Source of the DNA: Entomortierella parvispora | Lineage: Eukaryota > Mortierellomycota > Mortierellomycetes > Mortierellales > Mortierellaceae | Length of the DNA stretch: 64,000 nt | Assembly (NCBI GenBank): GCA_963573315.1 | Contig: OY752140.1 | Span: 310,001 to 374,000 of the forward strand | Direction: 5' to 3' | In this document: one piece after another, positions 1 through 10,646 of the stretch | Layout: each line of letters begins with the position of its first letter | How positions within the stretch are numbered: position 1 is the stretch's first letter | Notes under the pieces: generated by a model | The model's database searches: none | Told to the model about the DNA's origin: nothing | What the model saw: the letters and a program-made list of their open reading frames with translations, nothing else | Translations under genes and position numbers: made by a program

Positions 1-2005
1 GGTCCAACAGGTTGGCCCAGTCCTGTGTCTCCTTCAGACTATCGACCGCGTCCAAGACATCCTGCAAGGACGAATTGAGGTTCTGAAGACTCGTGTTATT
101 GTTTGACATGGACAACAACGCCTCCAAGTTCTCATCTTCCTCCATCTCACTGGAATTGGAGGACGAGGCCTTGCGCTGCTTTTTGCGTTTTTGCAACAAG
201 AGCTGTCGCTTGAGCTTTTGCGAGACCGAAACAGCATCAATCTGGTCTAGGATTGAAGAAGATTGGGAGCCATAGCTTGGCGGTGAAGACGAGGGCGAGG
301 CACTAAGTTCAGCATCCAAGAGCGAGGACGAAATTCCCAGTAGAGACGAATCCTGGCGTTTGAACCGTTTGACCAACTTTAACAAAAAGAATCCATTGGG
401 TCCCTCTTGCTCCAGATCCAAGTGGAACTGCTCAAAGACCTGTTCCTTGGTCAAGATCTGGTGGGACTCGAGTCTTTGATGCGTGATACCATCTTGGTGC
501 CAGAGCCATGGCGCGTTCTTGACTGGTCGAGGTTTACTAGAGTCTCGAGACAAAGACCTGGCCAATGACAGAGACCTCGAAGGTATTGATGACAAGGCTG
601 GGACATCGTTTCTAGGCTTTATCTTTCTCTCTGAAGGCGAGGAGGATAGCGACGGCAGAGTTTTGGAGGGTTCGTTAAAAGTGAGTTCTCGAGTATGCTC
701 GGGTGCCTGGCCGGGCATTTGGAGGGCTTGAGACAGGAAGAGCTCTGGTATCTGCTGGTGTGTAATCTCTAATGGCGTGGACACTGCTCCACTCAAGTCC
801 TTAATCTCAGGCGCCGCAATGACAGGTGGGGATACAGTTTCCAACTCCTCCATCGTGGTCACAACAATATCCTGGCGCATTCCCTGTATGGGTGTAATGG
901 TCTGCAAAGGAGTAGCCTCGGCCTTTGAGGGGGTGGCCGCAAGAATCGTCTCGTTAGACGGCACAGACTTTCCATGTTGTCCTTGCTCGATCTCCAAGGA
1001 GAGGTCGAACGCTGAGAAATCCGCGGGAAACATGGGAAGCACCATCTCACGACTCTTGACCTCCACTGTCACTTCCTCTGAATCTTCCAGAGTCTCCGAC
1101 TCGGCCAAAGCAGACTGGACGAGCGCTTCGAATTCCAGGTCGTCCATTGGAGCAGCTTTTGTCTTTTTTTGATCTCGTTGGGGTTCCTTTGATACCTTGG
1201 CATGTTGTGGTGAGGCGGGTGGCGAGGGCAGGGTCTCCGCATTCTCGCCCTTTATATCATGAGCAAGATTCGCCTCCAGTACCGCCGCTGCAAACGAATC
1301 CTTGACATCACGTTTGCTTGGAGGGGACGACGGTGGGGATACTAGCAAGGATGAATAATCCTTTCCGTTGTAATCTAGGGGGCCGTCGGGAGTTTCCAAT
1401 GCGTCCAGGACCTCTGGTGAGAGAGGGACTGCTCGTTCCTTTCCTTTCGCAGATCGTCTAGCGCGTGATGATGAGTTGGACGAAGACGAAGATTGCTTCC
1501 TATGGTGCGATGTAGAGACCGACTCTGATGCCAAATACTCTTTGTTACCCCTGGAAGAGGACGCTATTGATGATGTGGCAACGGATGCTGAGGATGAAGC
1601 TGCGGTGACGGATACAGAGCTATCCAAAGGTGCCGAAGTCATTAAAGTGGAGGCGAGTGGTGCGAGAGGACTTGGCGTTACCGTGTTGAAAGGCATAGCG
1701 GTGGGTGTGACAACGGTCGTGAGCAAAGGAGATTGAAAAATAGGCGAGTGCAGACTTGGGATGAGTCGATCAGGAGACATTGGCGTCTGAGCTACAACCA
1801 TGGGCATGTTGTCGACACTGGTGGGGGGCATGGCCATGTAGAGGATAGAGTTGGTTGCCTTCTTCAATGATCGAGCCCAGCCCTTGTTCTTGCCGCTACC
1901 GCTAGTTTCCTTTGAGAATTGACTCGACGCATCTGAGGCCATGGTGTGCTCTATTGAAGCCTCCTTCTTTTCCGTGTCCTTCTTTGCCAGGTCCTTCTTT
2001 GCCAT
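1..2005 (-). CDS. Serine-rich hypothetical protein, 5' part (runs off left edge)
   Basis: I do not recognise this protein. A single open frame of 668 codons runs from the ATG at 2005 to the left edge with no stop and no needed intron, so the 3' end lies outside the window. The first residues are strongly basic (MAKKDLAKKDTEKKEAS). The next 400 or so are rich in Ser, Thr, Ala and Pro with several poly-Ser runs and look disordered. An acidic stretch follows (EDSEEVTVEVKSREM). The last visible 150 residues look more ordered: a W-rich segment (APWLWHQDG), a hydrophobic stretch (PNGFFLLKLVKRFKRQ) and a Lys/Arg/Gln-rich segment (KRQLLLQKRKKQRKASS). The end looks helical (SLQDVLDAVDSLKETQDW). It is likely an intracellular scaffold or regulatory protein, but no function is assigned. 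The ATG at 2005 is the first in frame and follows a purine-rich leader; a second in-frame Met lies at 1942. Confidence 0.72.
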   Translation of the reverse strand, partial: MAKKDLAKKDTEKKEASIEHTMASDASSQFSKETSGSGKNKGWARSLKKATNSILYMAMPPTSVDNMPMVVAQTPMSPDRLIPSLHSPIFQSPLLTTVVTPTAMPFNTVTPSPLAPLASTLMTSAPLDSSVSVTAASSSASVATSSIASSSRGNKEYLASESVSTSHHRKQSSSSSNSSSRARRSAKGKERAVPLSPEVLDALETPDGPLDYNGKDYSSLLVSPPSSPPSKRDVKDSFAAAVLEANLAHDIKGENAETLPSPPASPQHAKVSKEPQRDQKKTKAAPMDDLEFEALVQSALAESETLEDSEEVTVEVKSREMVLPMFPADFSAFDLSLEIEQGQHGKSVPSNETILAATPSKAEATPLQTITPIQGMRQDIVVTTMEELETVSPPVIAAPEIKDLSGAVSTPLEITHQQIPELFLSQALQMPGQAPEHTRELTFNEPSKTLPSLSSSPSERKIKPRNDVPALSSIPSRSLSLARSLSRDSSKPRPVKNAPWLWHQDGITHQRLESHQILTKEQVFEQFHLDLEQEGPNGFFLLKLVKRFKRQDSSLLGISSSLLDAELSASPSSSPPSYGSQSSSILDQIDAVSVSQKLKRQLLLQKRKKQRKASSSNSSEMEEDENLEALLSMSNNNTSLQNLNSSLQDVLDAVDSLKETQDWANLLD

Positions 2006-3120
2006 GGTGTCCCTTTTCTCTGATATTGTTATGGTAGTGGGATTGTTGTTACTGTCGTGGTTCCGTAGCGCGTTTCGTCCTTCGCCCTTATTTGTTGGCA
2101 GCTGAATGGCAGTGAATACAATGAACTGAGAGCTCCTGCTATCCGTTTCTCTAAGATGAACAAACAAGAGTGTTGGATGAGTGAGCTGCTCCTCTTCGAT
2201 CAGGCAACCGCATGTTTTCGATGTGGAGGGGGATAGAAAGGGGTGTAACCTCGTTTCAACGCTCACAGACAAAAACATAGATGGACAGACACAACCTCTC
2301 CTTTCCGCCCTCAGGCCTCCATCTTTCTTTTCTCCTGCTGTCTCTGTCTCTGTCTCTCTCCACTACAGTACTAGCGTCCTCCAGCCCAACAGATGTTCAA
2401 TGTTTGCTCTCTTTCTCGGCGTCTACAACTCTACTCACCCAACTCAAATATGCGAGAATCCAGTCTGCGAGATGAAATGCGCAAAAGCAAAAATCGCTCT
2501 CAGAAGCTGGTCGTCTGCGGTGGGATATATCGAGTGTCGAGCCGAAGACGTTTGGCCTAAACAAGAAAGCGGTTTCTTTCCCTTTGTCTTTTTTGTTGTT
2601 GTTTTGGGAACAGCTTCTCTCTCCTGATCCAACTACTATCCTCGATTGTCGCTTGTTTTACTTTTTTTTGTCTCCTTGAATATGACGACTGAGCTATTCA
2701 ACTGAAAGGGGGGGAGCAAAGTCGATCGTCAGTATGCTGGCTGGAAAGAGTAATTTTTGCTACGCACCTCCGAGGAAGTGGCGAAAAAGTCCTCTCTTTT
2801 TGTGGTTTCCTTGCTTTCACTTGCTCTCATATGCGTTAATGGGTCACAACATCGCCCATTCCAACTTATGCATCCATCTCATTGTCCATTAGTTCCATCG
2901 AGATGTCTTTCTCCTCACAATGTAGAAACGATTTACCTTTGGTCAAGCGGCTAGACTTTTCTTTGTGGAGAAGCAGTTGAGGAAGAAAAGGAGACGCGGA
3001 GGAGTTGGAAACAAAAATTCGTTCTGTCGCGAAAAAAACAACTGAAGACAGCCTCGGTCGCGTGGTGAGCTATTGGTTGGAGGAGTGAGGAGTGAGGAGG
3101 AAAGTGGGTTGTCTGTGTGA

Positions 3121-3159
3121 GGGGGTCTGTGAGGGGGTCTGTGAGGGGATGATGTGGGG
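3121..3159 (+). repeat. Tandem 12-13-base G-rich repeat, quadruplex-type
   Basis: Three copies of the unit GTCTGTGAGGGG(G) begin near 3111, followed by another GGGG. The result is four G-runs of four or five bases separated by seven-base loops, which fits the general G-quadruplex pattern. It lies about 1.1 kb upstream of the serine-rich gene. Confidence 0.6.
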
Positions 3160-3423
3160 AGAGGAAGGGCGTGGTGTGGGAGGGTGTGTGGAGGAAGACA
3201 AGAAGAAGGAAGGAAGGAAGGAAAGAAGACAGAAGCAGAAAAAAAGGAATGCCGAGTGAGCAAAGCGGACAACGGCTTCTTTCGTCCTAGTCCACATCCT
3301 CCTCCACACCTCCACACGCTCTGCGTCTCCTTCCCTCCTTCTCTCCGTCCCTCTCGTTGGCCTGTCCCCTTGTCTTTCTTGGCTCGACAACGACAACACG
3401 CAAACCACACCGGAAGACAGGCA

Positions 3424-3446
3424 GGGCACGGCAGGGCAGGGCAGGG
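3424..3446 (+). repeat. GGGCA repeat, quadruplex-type
   Basis: Four GGG runs are separated by loops of 7, 2 and 2 bases, with the last three in a GGGCA tandem. This meets the standard quadruplex rule of four G-runs with loops of seven or fewer. Confidence 0.55.
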
Positions 3447-4439
3447 CAGACATTCATCCACCCCACAAAGTGCACAGTCTGTTTTCCTCTTGTTTCCTTG
3501 ACAAACAATACATCCACAGACAACACCGATGCGATAATTCACTTTGGTCTGCTCTCATTCCTCCACTCTTCACTCACTCATCTCTCTTCTCTCTCTCTCT
3601 CATGGTCGACTGCCCGCGCCCATGTGTCTATCGGCCCTTCTCTGTTCCTTCCATATGCTCTCCAAATATGCAGATGTGGTGGCACCAGAAGGTCCGGACC
3701 TGGCGCCTCACCTTCTATCTCTCCTTCTCGCTCTCTCTCCCACAGCCTTCCCGTTAGAGTGTCCATTTACAACGAAAAGAGATACATTCACCACTCACAT
3801 ATGATCGTGAGCACGAACCAGATCCATGTACTCCTCATGACAGACCCTCGAGATATCTCCAATGGCCCCTCCTTCCCCTTACCCCCAAATCCTTGACAAA
3901 GGCAAGGGGCGTGTGTACTTTTCTTCTTTCTTTCTGCTGGCCACAGCCGTCTGCCATGTGCCCTCTTGCATTTTTTTCTTGACTGGGATGCCTGGGATGC
4001 AGACCTTTTTGTGTAATTATCATGACAAACGACCACTGGACCCCCCGACCTGATCCATCCCAGTTACTTTTTGGAATGTTTTTCTCCACAACAACGATCA
4101 TTTCAGGGCAACGGATAAAGTAAACAGACCAGGAACACGTCCCAGTTCTCGCTCACGCCCCCCTCCCTCTTGCCCAGTGCGTCCTGACCGTTCATTGTCC
4201 AACCTAACGCACGCGCCCTTCTTTGTTTCCTTCCAAAGAAAAAGAGACACAGAGAGAGACGGAGGGAGGGGAGAGAAAATACAGTTAGGCAAAGGACAAC
4301 GCGTGTGGAGGCCGACCCTAGGTTTCTGTTTTCATCACAAGGAAACGCAAGGGTTTGTTGTTTGTTGTTGTTGTTGTCGTCGAGTCCATCAAACCGACAA
4401 GCCAATTGGGTCTTCAAGCTACATTTGGACAATAGTCTT

Positions 4440-6886
4440 TTATCGATAGCTTTCAATAACATCTCTCAATAAAGACTCTCTTGTCCGAAGAAGCTGTGTT
4501 GCGAAGGCCTTTGCGCTATAGGCTGCCCGCTCGCCACAAATCACTAATTTGAACAAAAAAGAAAGAAAGAAAGAATGTCAGCCTAGAAATTCGCCATCTT
4601 TGTATGTCTGTTTTGTTCTCTTGTTTTTCTCAGGGGCGACATGAAATGAAGAGAGGGTATCGCTTACACTTCAATAGCAAGAGATCACGCGAGGCATCGT
4701 CCTTTGTCAATACACTCGGGAAATCGATCGGACCAAAATTCCGAATGCCATCCTTGACTGCAATCTTTATCCGGTATGAGGTTGGTTCTGAGCCATTGGG
4801 ACCTGGGATAGGTCGAACTACGCAGATAATATCTGTGGAAGACCAAATGAGAAAAGAAGGAGAGGTCAGATTCCAAGATAACGCCACCAGAACTTCACCA
4901 TTCCTCTGAAGCGTTGATAATGAGGGGAAAAAAAAATACTTACGATTCTGACGCGACCCAACGCTCGTTAGGTCAAACTGTTCATCGTCATCGTTCTCTT
5001 TGAATACAATCACCACCTATCATAAAGCAGAGCAATTAGTACTAGTGTTCTTCGAAATAGGACCGAAAGATCGATGGCTCAATCAACTTACGATATCATT
5101 TCCAATGAACCGCCGCCTTTCTATTTGTTGTAAATCCTGTGGATCGCAGGGCATCAATGGCGCGCAATGGTACATGACTTGATAGTTTTCGAAATGTCGA
5201 AAGAAGGACGTCTCTCCTGTGGTGTCGCCTAAAGAACAAGTCCGAATATTGGGGAGGGTACAAATCGTTATCAGTCAGAACTCAAAAAAGACGGGAACAC
5301 ACAGAGGACAAAAAGAAAAAAACTGCTTGTGTTTACCAGCAACATCCAGTCCAGCACGATATCCTTTCCATCCACAGAGCCGTATCGGTTCCCCGAGCCA
5401 ATGCATGAAATTTGTAAAAGCGGGCGTACAAGTGTCTGGGAAAAAAGAAAAAGAGAGAAAAGAGCATTGGTGAGAAATGAAGAACATTCGGACAAGGGAG
5501 AAGGACTCGACCAGCCATCGTGCAAATGTATTAAAAAATGGGTTGGTGCCACGAAAAAAAACAAAAGTACAGAAGGAACAAATTGTTGAGCTCTTGTCTT
5601 TCCTGACCATGTTGGTGACCATTCCCATGCTTCATTTTGCAACTGATAGTTGAGTTTTTTTGTTGAGCACATTTGACAATTCAAATTTCTTGAAGAGAAA
5701 AGGGTACTGTAAAAAGAAAAAAAAAGAAAAAGACTTCTTACCTTGTGTGTTACTCAGTCCTTGGAATTCTGTTGTTTGCCCAGGCAATAAATGATACACT
5801 CCAAACTTGTAGCACCGAATAATCTGCCGTTCTTCCATTCTTGCCAGTTCCCGTGGCAGACCTGGGTTCTGACAGAGCTGCAACTTGTCAATGGGAAGTG
5901 TGGGGCACACCAGACCGATGAGCGTCAGATGAGAGACACCAAAGGTCCTCCGGAACCAAGGAATTGACAGGGACGACATGCTTTGTTCTATCCTTTCACT
6001 TCCCTATAAAAAAATTCATGGGTCAAGGTTTTTTTAGACTCACATTTGAAAAAGGGGGAGGGGGAGAAGGAAGGGGTGTGTCCCTGTTCAATTGCTTTCA
6101 AGGGCAAAAGAGGTTAAACAAAAAGAGCGCCGCTGACCAAAGCTCAAGCCAATCTTGACAATGGGGGCTGAAGAAATGAACGAGACAGAAAGAGAGAGAG
6201 CCGGAAGGCGGGACACCAACAACTGCTTACCTGTGTTGTTCTGATCAATATCCGGATGATCCCCTTCTTGTTCACGGCGATCGAGACAATGATAGGCCCT
6301 TGTGGAGACGTGGCTGCCACATAGTTTGAATGATCTGCAACACCACCACACGCACCAACAAAAAAAAAGGGAGGGGGGCAAAAGTAGAAAAGAGAACAAA
6401 GAGTTAGGAATGAGTCGTACTTCTCTTTCTACTCCTATCGCCGTTGTCTTTCCGCCTGCATGGCGTTTCATGGCTCAACAAAAAAAAAAGTTAAAAGATC
6501 AAGATGAGGGACGGTGGACTCTTACTCTGATCACGAAAGTGTTGGCAATAAAAATCCAGGTCGCACTCTCGGTCCTGCAGGAGTGCAGGAAAGGTGGTTG
6601 ATGGATAGCATCCAACATCTGGTACAGGTTTGGTTGCTTTACATTTGTCAGAGTGGAAAGCTGAAAGTGGGTTGTAGGAAGGAAAGATGGCCCGCTTTGC
6701 TGAGCGAGTTGATGCTGTTGTCGATGTAGTAGTAGTAGTGGTTGTTGTCCGGGTGGAGGGGGTCGGGGCAGGGTAGACGGTGGAGGAGGAAGTACGCGAG
6801 GAAGGGAGGTAACGAAAGTCAGAGTGCAACGAGGCGACGTTCATCATTCCCGCAGTTGATCCAAATCTCTTTGAGGATTGGCGCAT
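4440..6886 (-). CDS. Rap-type GTPase-activating protein (Rap_GAP domain)
   Basis: Predicted to stimulate GTP hydrolysis by a Rap-like small GTPase in the cytosol. Eight exons give 427 residues: 6886-6526, 6334-6231, 6003-5742, 5435-5337, 5228-5092, 5016-4944, 4832-4668, 4522-4440. All borders are GT-AG and phases join cleanly. Residues 1-100 are Ser/Thr-rich with a poly-Thr run. From about residue 105 to the end it follows Rap1GAP: CDLDFYCQHF at the start of the N-terminal subdomain, then GWKGYRAGLDVAG, then RRFIGNDIVVIVF, where N319 corresponds to the catalytic Asn thumb, then GPNGSEPTSYRIKIAVKD and a closing helix with LLRTRESLLRD. The family His three residues before the Asn is Phe316 here. 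The last exon was placed by the acceptor at 4523, which restores the family's terminal helix. The start is the first ATG in exon 1. Alternatives such as RalGAP or TSC2 fit less well. Confidence 0.88.
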
Positions 6887-8700
6887 ACTCCTCGTGTTTC
6901 GAGAAAGAAGGTCGAGAGAATCGTCAGTACGTCAATTGAGGAAAGAGAGGGAAGAGAGGGAACGGTGGACGGTGAACGGTGGACAGCGGAGGGTGGAAAT
7001 GAAATTGAGATGTAAGAGAGAGACGACGAGAGGACGGGACGAGAGGGAGGAGAGGGGGGAAAGAGGAGAGGAGAGGGAGCGAAGAGCGAAAATGCGAATG
7101 AATGAAAAAAAAAAAAAGAGCGGCAAAAGCAAAGGAGAGATGCAAATCAGGGGTATGAAAAAAGAGAAATTCATGCAACGCAAACCATGCGCTGCTGGCT
7201 GGCTGCACGGCCTGACTTGTGCAGCATGGGCATGGGCATGGCATTGCATGGCGTGGTCTGACTAGCCTGGTGCTGAAGCATCCCATCTCGCGCGACATGG
7301 TCCAGTCCAGTCCAATCCAGTCTGCACAACCTTGCATCAATTCCAGTTGAACAATCCGTCCGTTCGCCGGGATGGGAGACAGACCTGGAAGGCGAGGGAC
7401 GGAAAGTGAGCCCCAGGGAGGATCTCACAAAGACCTTCTTTTTGATATCGTTCCTGTACCGTGGCGAGAGCATGGCCATGATGGCCCCTGATGGGCATGG
7501 TGCAGTGCAGAGTGTGCACGGAACCGCGTCATTGTGCGGCAGGCAACGATGGTCAAGGAGGGAGCTGCATGCATGCAGGCACACCAAAACATCCCTCGGG
7601 GACTTGCTTGTCCATGGCCCCGCCCTTTCCTCCCTCCAATCTGCCTTTTTGTTGTTGTTGTCCTTTTCCCCCCTGCGTCAATCGAACAAAGCAATATCGC
7701 CAATATAAACAATAAACCCCCACGCGTTTCGATTGCAGACGCAACGCACCTCTGAGCCGGACAATCCAGAAAGGCAGAAGGTGGCCCCTTCACGATGCGG
7801 GAATGGTGGGATCAGTGCACGCATGTCTGCACCATGGCGCCATTCCGTTCTTTCAGACCATGCACAGGTCATGTGATCGGCGAGCAAAGGTGTGCAAAAG
7901 AGTCCCTTTCGGCCCCTGCAGTCGCCCACTGCAGGAGACGGCCACTGGGGTGCCCTGACGGGGGCAGAGCTGCGCTCGCGAGGTGTAGTCTCTAACACCA
8001 ATTGGACAGACAGGGTTGCCTTGCGGTCAAAGCACTACCCAAGGGTGGACCAATTTCCAAAGCGCGCAGACCACTTGATTATCGATCGAGGGGGGCCGTG
8101 GGCCGTGGGGAGGGGAGGAGTCGCGCCCGCCATTGGAGAGACGCCGTCCCGCGTCTTTTTGCAGGAATGCTCAGCCCCTCCCGCCTTGGACGCGTACTCG
8201 GGCAAGAGTTCTTAAAGGGGAGCGAAACGAGAGCCATGGGTCTGCTCGTGTGCGGTTGGACAACGAGGCACAGGGGATGGATGGACAGAAGAGCTGCTGG
8301 CTGAGAAGCAGATGGTACATAGTAAATGGAAAGAGTGGCAAGCAGTCAGGCAGACAGCCTGACGGACATCATGGTTTCGTTCAAGGCGGTCAATAATAAT
8401 AATAGATTTTGGGTTGCCCTTGTTCATTTACGGCCGCTAATTGCGATCTCACTCTTGCAGCAGAGGCGCATCTGACGGAATATGAGACAGACTGGATGAT
8501 GGCTTACTTCTTCTTCTTCTAATGGTGAGAGTGTTTAAGAGAAAAGCCTGATGATCGTCAAGGCCTTGAGGTAGACCTGTGTGGGGGGAGCAACAGGGTT
8601 CCTCCTGGGCTCATCCATGGATCGATGGGAGATGATATTCTTCCCAGTCAATTTATTGCTCACGAATGTTTCTCCTTGAGGAGGATCAAAGAATGGCACC

Positions 8701-8790
8701 ACTCGTCCAGTCCAGTCCAGTCCAGTAGTCGCTTTCACGCCGTGGTAGACTACATACTCTTGTTGTCTTGGTGTCTTGGTGTCTTGGTGG
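8701..8790. repeat. Two short tandem repeats: (GTCCA)n and (GTGTCTTGG)n
   Basis: About four CCAGT units at 8705-8727 are followed about 40 bases later by three 9-base units reading GTGTCTTGG or close to it (about 8762-8790). A related interrupted CCAGT run occurs at about 7301-7320, so the motif recurs in this spacer. Confidence 0.6.
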
Positions 8791-10485
8791 CGAAGGGTAT
8801 CCAGCAAAGGTAGCCTAGGATGTTGTTCTGAGCAACCGAATGACTGAGCACACCCGAGAGCTGGGTAAACTGGGAAAAGAAAAGATTAGCGTCAAGAAAG
8901 TCGAGTAACCCGACCGCCGAGAAGGGTGCTCCTACCTGCATGGCGTCGTTAATAACATTGGTTTCACACGTAGCGTCGTTCTCTATTTTTCGCGTGATCC
9001 CTGGCAATAGAGCCACACTACCACCGGTCGGATTCCACAAAAGAAAGAAATGCCCCCCAAAACATCGTAGGTATCACAAAGTCAACGATGACGAAGTAAA
9101 GGGTAGACAGTAGACAACAAGCAAGGAAGGAGGGCAAAGGAGGATGGAGAAGATGAACATTCGATGGTGATCTTGCCTCTGAATTGCTGTCGTGCGAGTG
9201 AAGGAAGCAGCGGTTTGAAGTCTTGGGTGAATGTTAACCTTGGTCTGTCAAGGTCCCATGTTGTCTGTACTCTGTCTTTTCTCCACCTTTCACCTCTTTC
9301 TTTCTTTCTTCCTTTCTTTTTTTCCTCTTCATCCTCCCTCCGTTCCCTTTCCTGCTCCATATTATTACTGGACACTCCTTCCTCCTCACTTTCGCCGTCT
9401 CTCCACTCTCCTTTCTCCTCGGTGTGTCGATCTTCTCTCCTCAACAACACCAACCGATCAACTCTCTCTCTCTCTCTCTTTCTCTCTTCTTCATCAAGCA
9501 GGACTGTCGACCAACCAGCACCACTTCCTTTGCCCTCAGTTTCACTCGACTCACTTTTTCACCCACTGGTCCTGCCTGTGCCCCCGCTTCTTTAATTGCT
9601 ATTTACGCCCTCTCTCTTTGATCACAATCACTCGTTATCAAAAGGGCAGGCTTTCTTTTACATCCCACTACTGCATGCACCAAAGGTATTGACTGTTACA
9701 CCATCCTGTCCCATCCATGAAAGCACCCCGTTTGCCCCCGAATGTTTCTCAACGGTCAAAGGGGACGCTCTTTAATTAATTTCTTGGATGAAGGGATGGG
9801 AGAACATCTGGACAAAACTAAAAAAGCATGGGTTCGGTGGGACAGAGGTACTTGTCGAGAAAATAAGAGCCGCCAAGAAGGGAGACTACCTCAGGAAAAA
9901 CGATGCAACGGATGAAAATGAGGAGTCCATTTCATGTCCTTGGTCCCCTTTCTCTTGGTTGTTGACGTGATGATACTGAAGACAGGTTTAATCCGGAGAG
10001 TGTTCGAGAACACCGCCCTGGTGGGTATCCAGAGATAAAAAAGATCTAATTGTGGAAAAGAGGCGTGTACCTGAGGGAACAGAGAAAGGCGCGAAATGAA
10101 AGACGACGTCGGGTCGTCATTTGTCCATCTGTTCAAACAATGGGAAACCCAAAATTATACACGGTCGAACCAGCTTCTTCCCCACCCCCTCTTATAAACC
10201 TGGCTTCCACACGTTTGGATACCTAAAACCCTACCTTTTTCTCAAGGCCCAGATCTGGAAGGGAGGACAAACAACCACGCCATCATCTTTGTGACTGAGC
10301 AAACAGAAACTGAAGTTTCCTGTTCGGCTAAAACCAGCCAACTTTTTTAAAAAGAAACAGGGTGTGAGCTCCAATTGAGAGTCTTTTGAGCGCAGAGAGT
10401 TAAGACAAAGACCCTACGTTCGTGCAGATAGGAGACAAAAGAGGGTCAAGAGAGAGAGAGAGAGTACAGTACCCGAGAGCCGAGT

Positions 10486-10537
10486 TGCCCGGCGGTTTGT
10501 GCCCTTTTGATACCGAAATTTCACTGCCCGGCAGTTT
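10486..10537 (+). promoter_or_regulatory. Direct repeat TGCCCGGCRGTTT in promoter of Kre9-like gene
   Basis: TGCCCGGCGGTTT at 10486-10498 and TGCCCGGCAGTTT at 10525-10537 match at 12 of 13 positions, with starts 39 bases apart. They lie 110-160 bases upstream of the ATG at 10647, between a GA repeat and a T-rich leader. The spacing, close to four helical turns, suits a paired factor site. No factor is identified. Confidence 0.35.
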
Positions 10538-10646
10538 TACCTAACGCCCACATCCAATCTTTTGTTTTCATTTTCAGATAGGTCTTCCGCCCTTCTCGCT
10601 GTTCTTTTTCAGACCGACCTTTCCTCCTCGATATACATCCACGACC

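Larger units (their letters stand above)
2006..4439. other. Gene-free spacer, 2.4 kb
   Basis: This spacer lies upstream of the serine-rich gene and downstream of the RapGAP gene, so it carries the promoter of the former and the 3' end of the latter. It is rich in C/T runs on one strand and G/A runs on the other. It holds two G-rich repeats (3121-3159 and 3424-3446) entered separately. No open frame in it shows convincing protein character. Confidence 0.6.
6887..10646. other. Gene-free spacer, 3.8 kb
   Basis: This is a divergent spacer between the RapGAP and Kre9-like genes. It holds a purine-rich GA tract (about 6940-7140), repeated GCATGG units around 7222-7250, short tandem repeats at 8700-8790, and C/T-rich tracts near 9280-9500. 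A repeated 13-base element near 10486-10537 lies in the Kre9-like promoter. I could not build a convincing gene. A possible two-exon minus fragment at 8535-9040 is listed under rejected items. Confidence 0.55.

Noticed and set aside
2943-3542. Minus-strand 199-codon frame rich in Ser, Pro and Leu
   Set aside because: It reads through C/T tracts and G-rich repeats with biased composition and no motif; overlapping frames of similar length exist in other phases.
4630-4667. Read-through end of the RapGAP at the TGA at 4630
   Set aside because: Splicing at 4668 to 4522 restores the family's C-terminal helix (LLRTRESLLRD), which read-through would lose.
8535-9040. Possible two-exon minus-strand gene (splice signals near 8938 and 8875)
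   Set aside because: Plausible GT-AG borders join two open stretches, but no ATG precedes the first in frame and the downstream frame runs into tandem repeats. No family motif appears in any phase.
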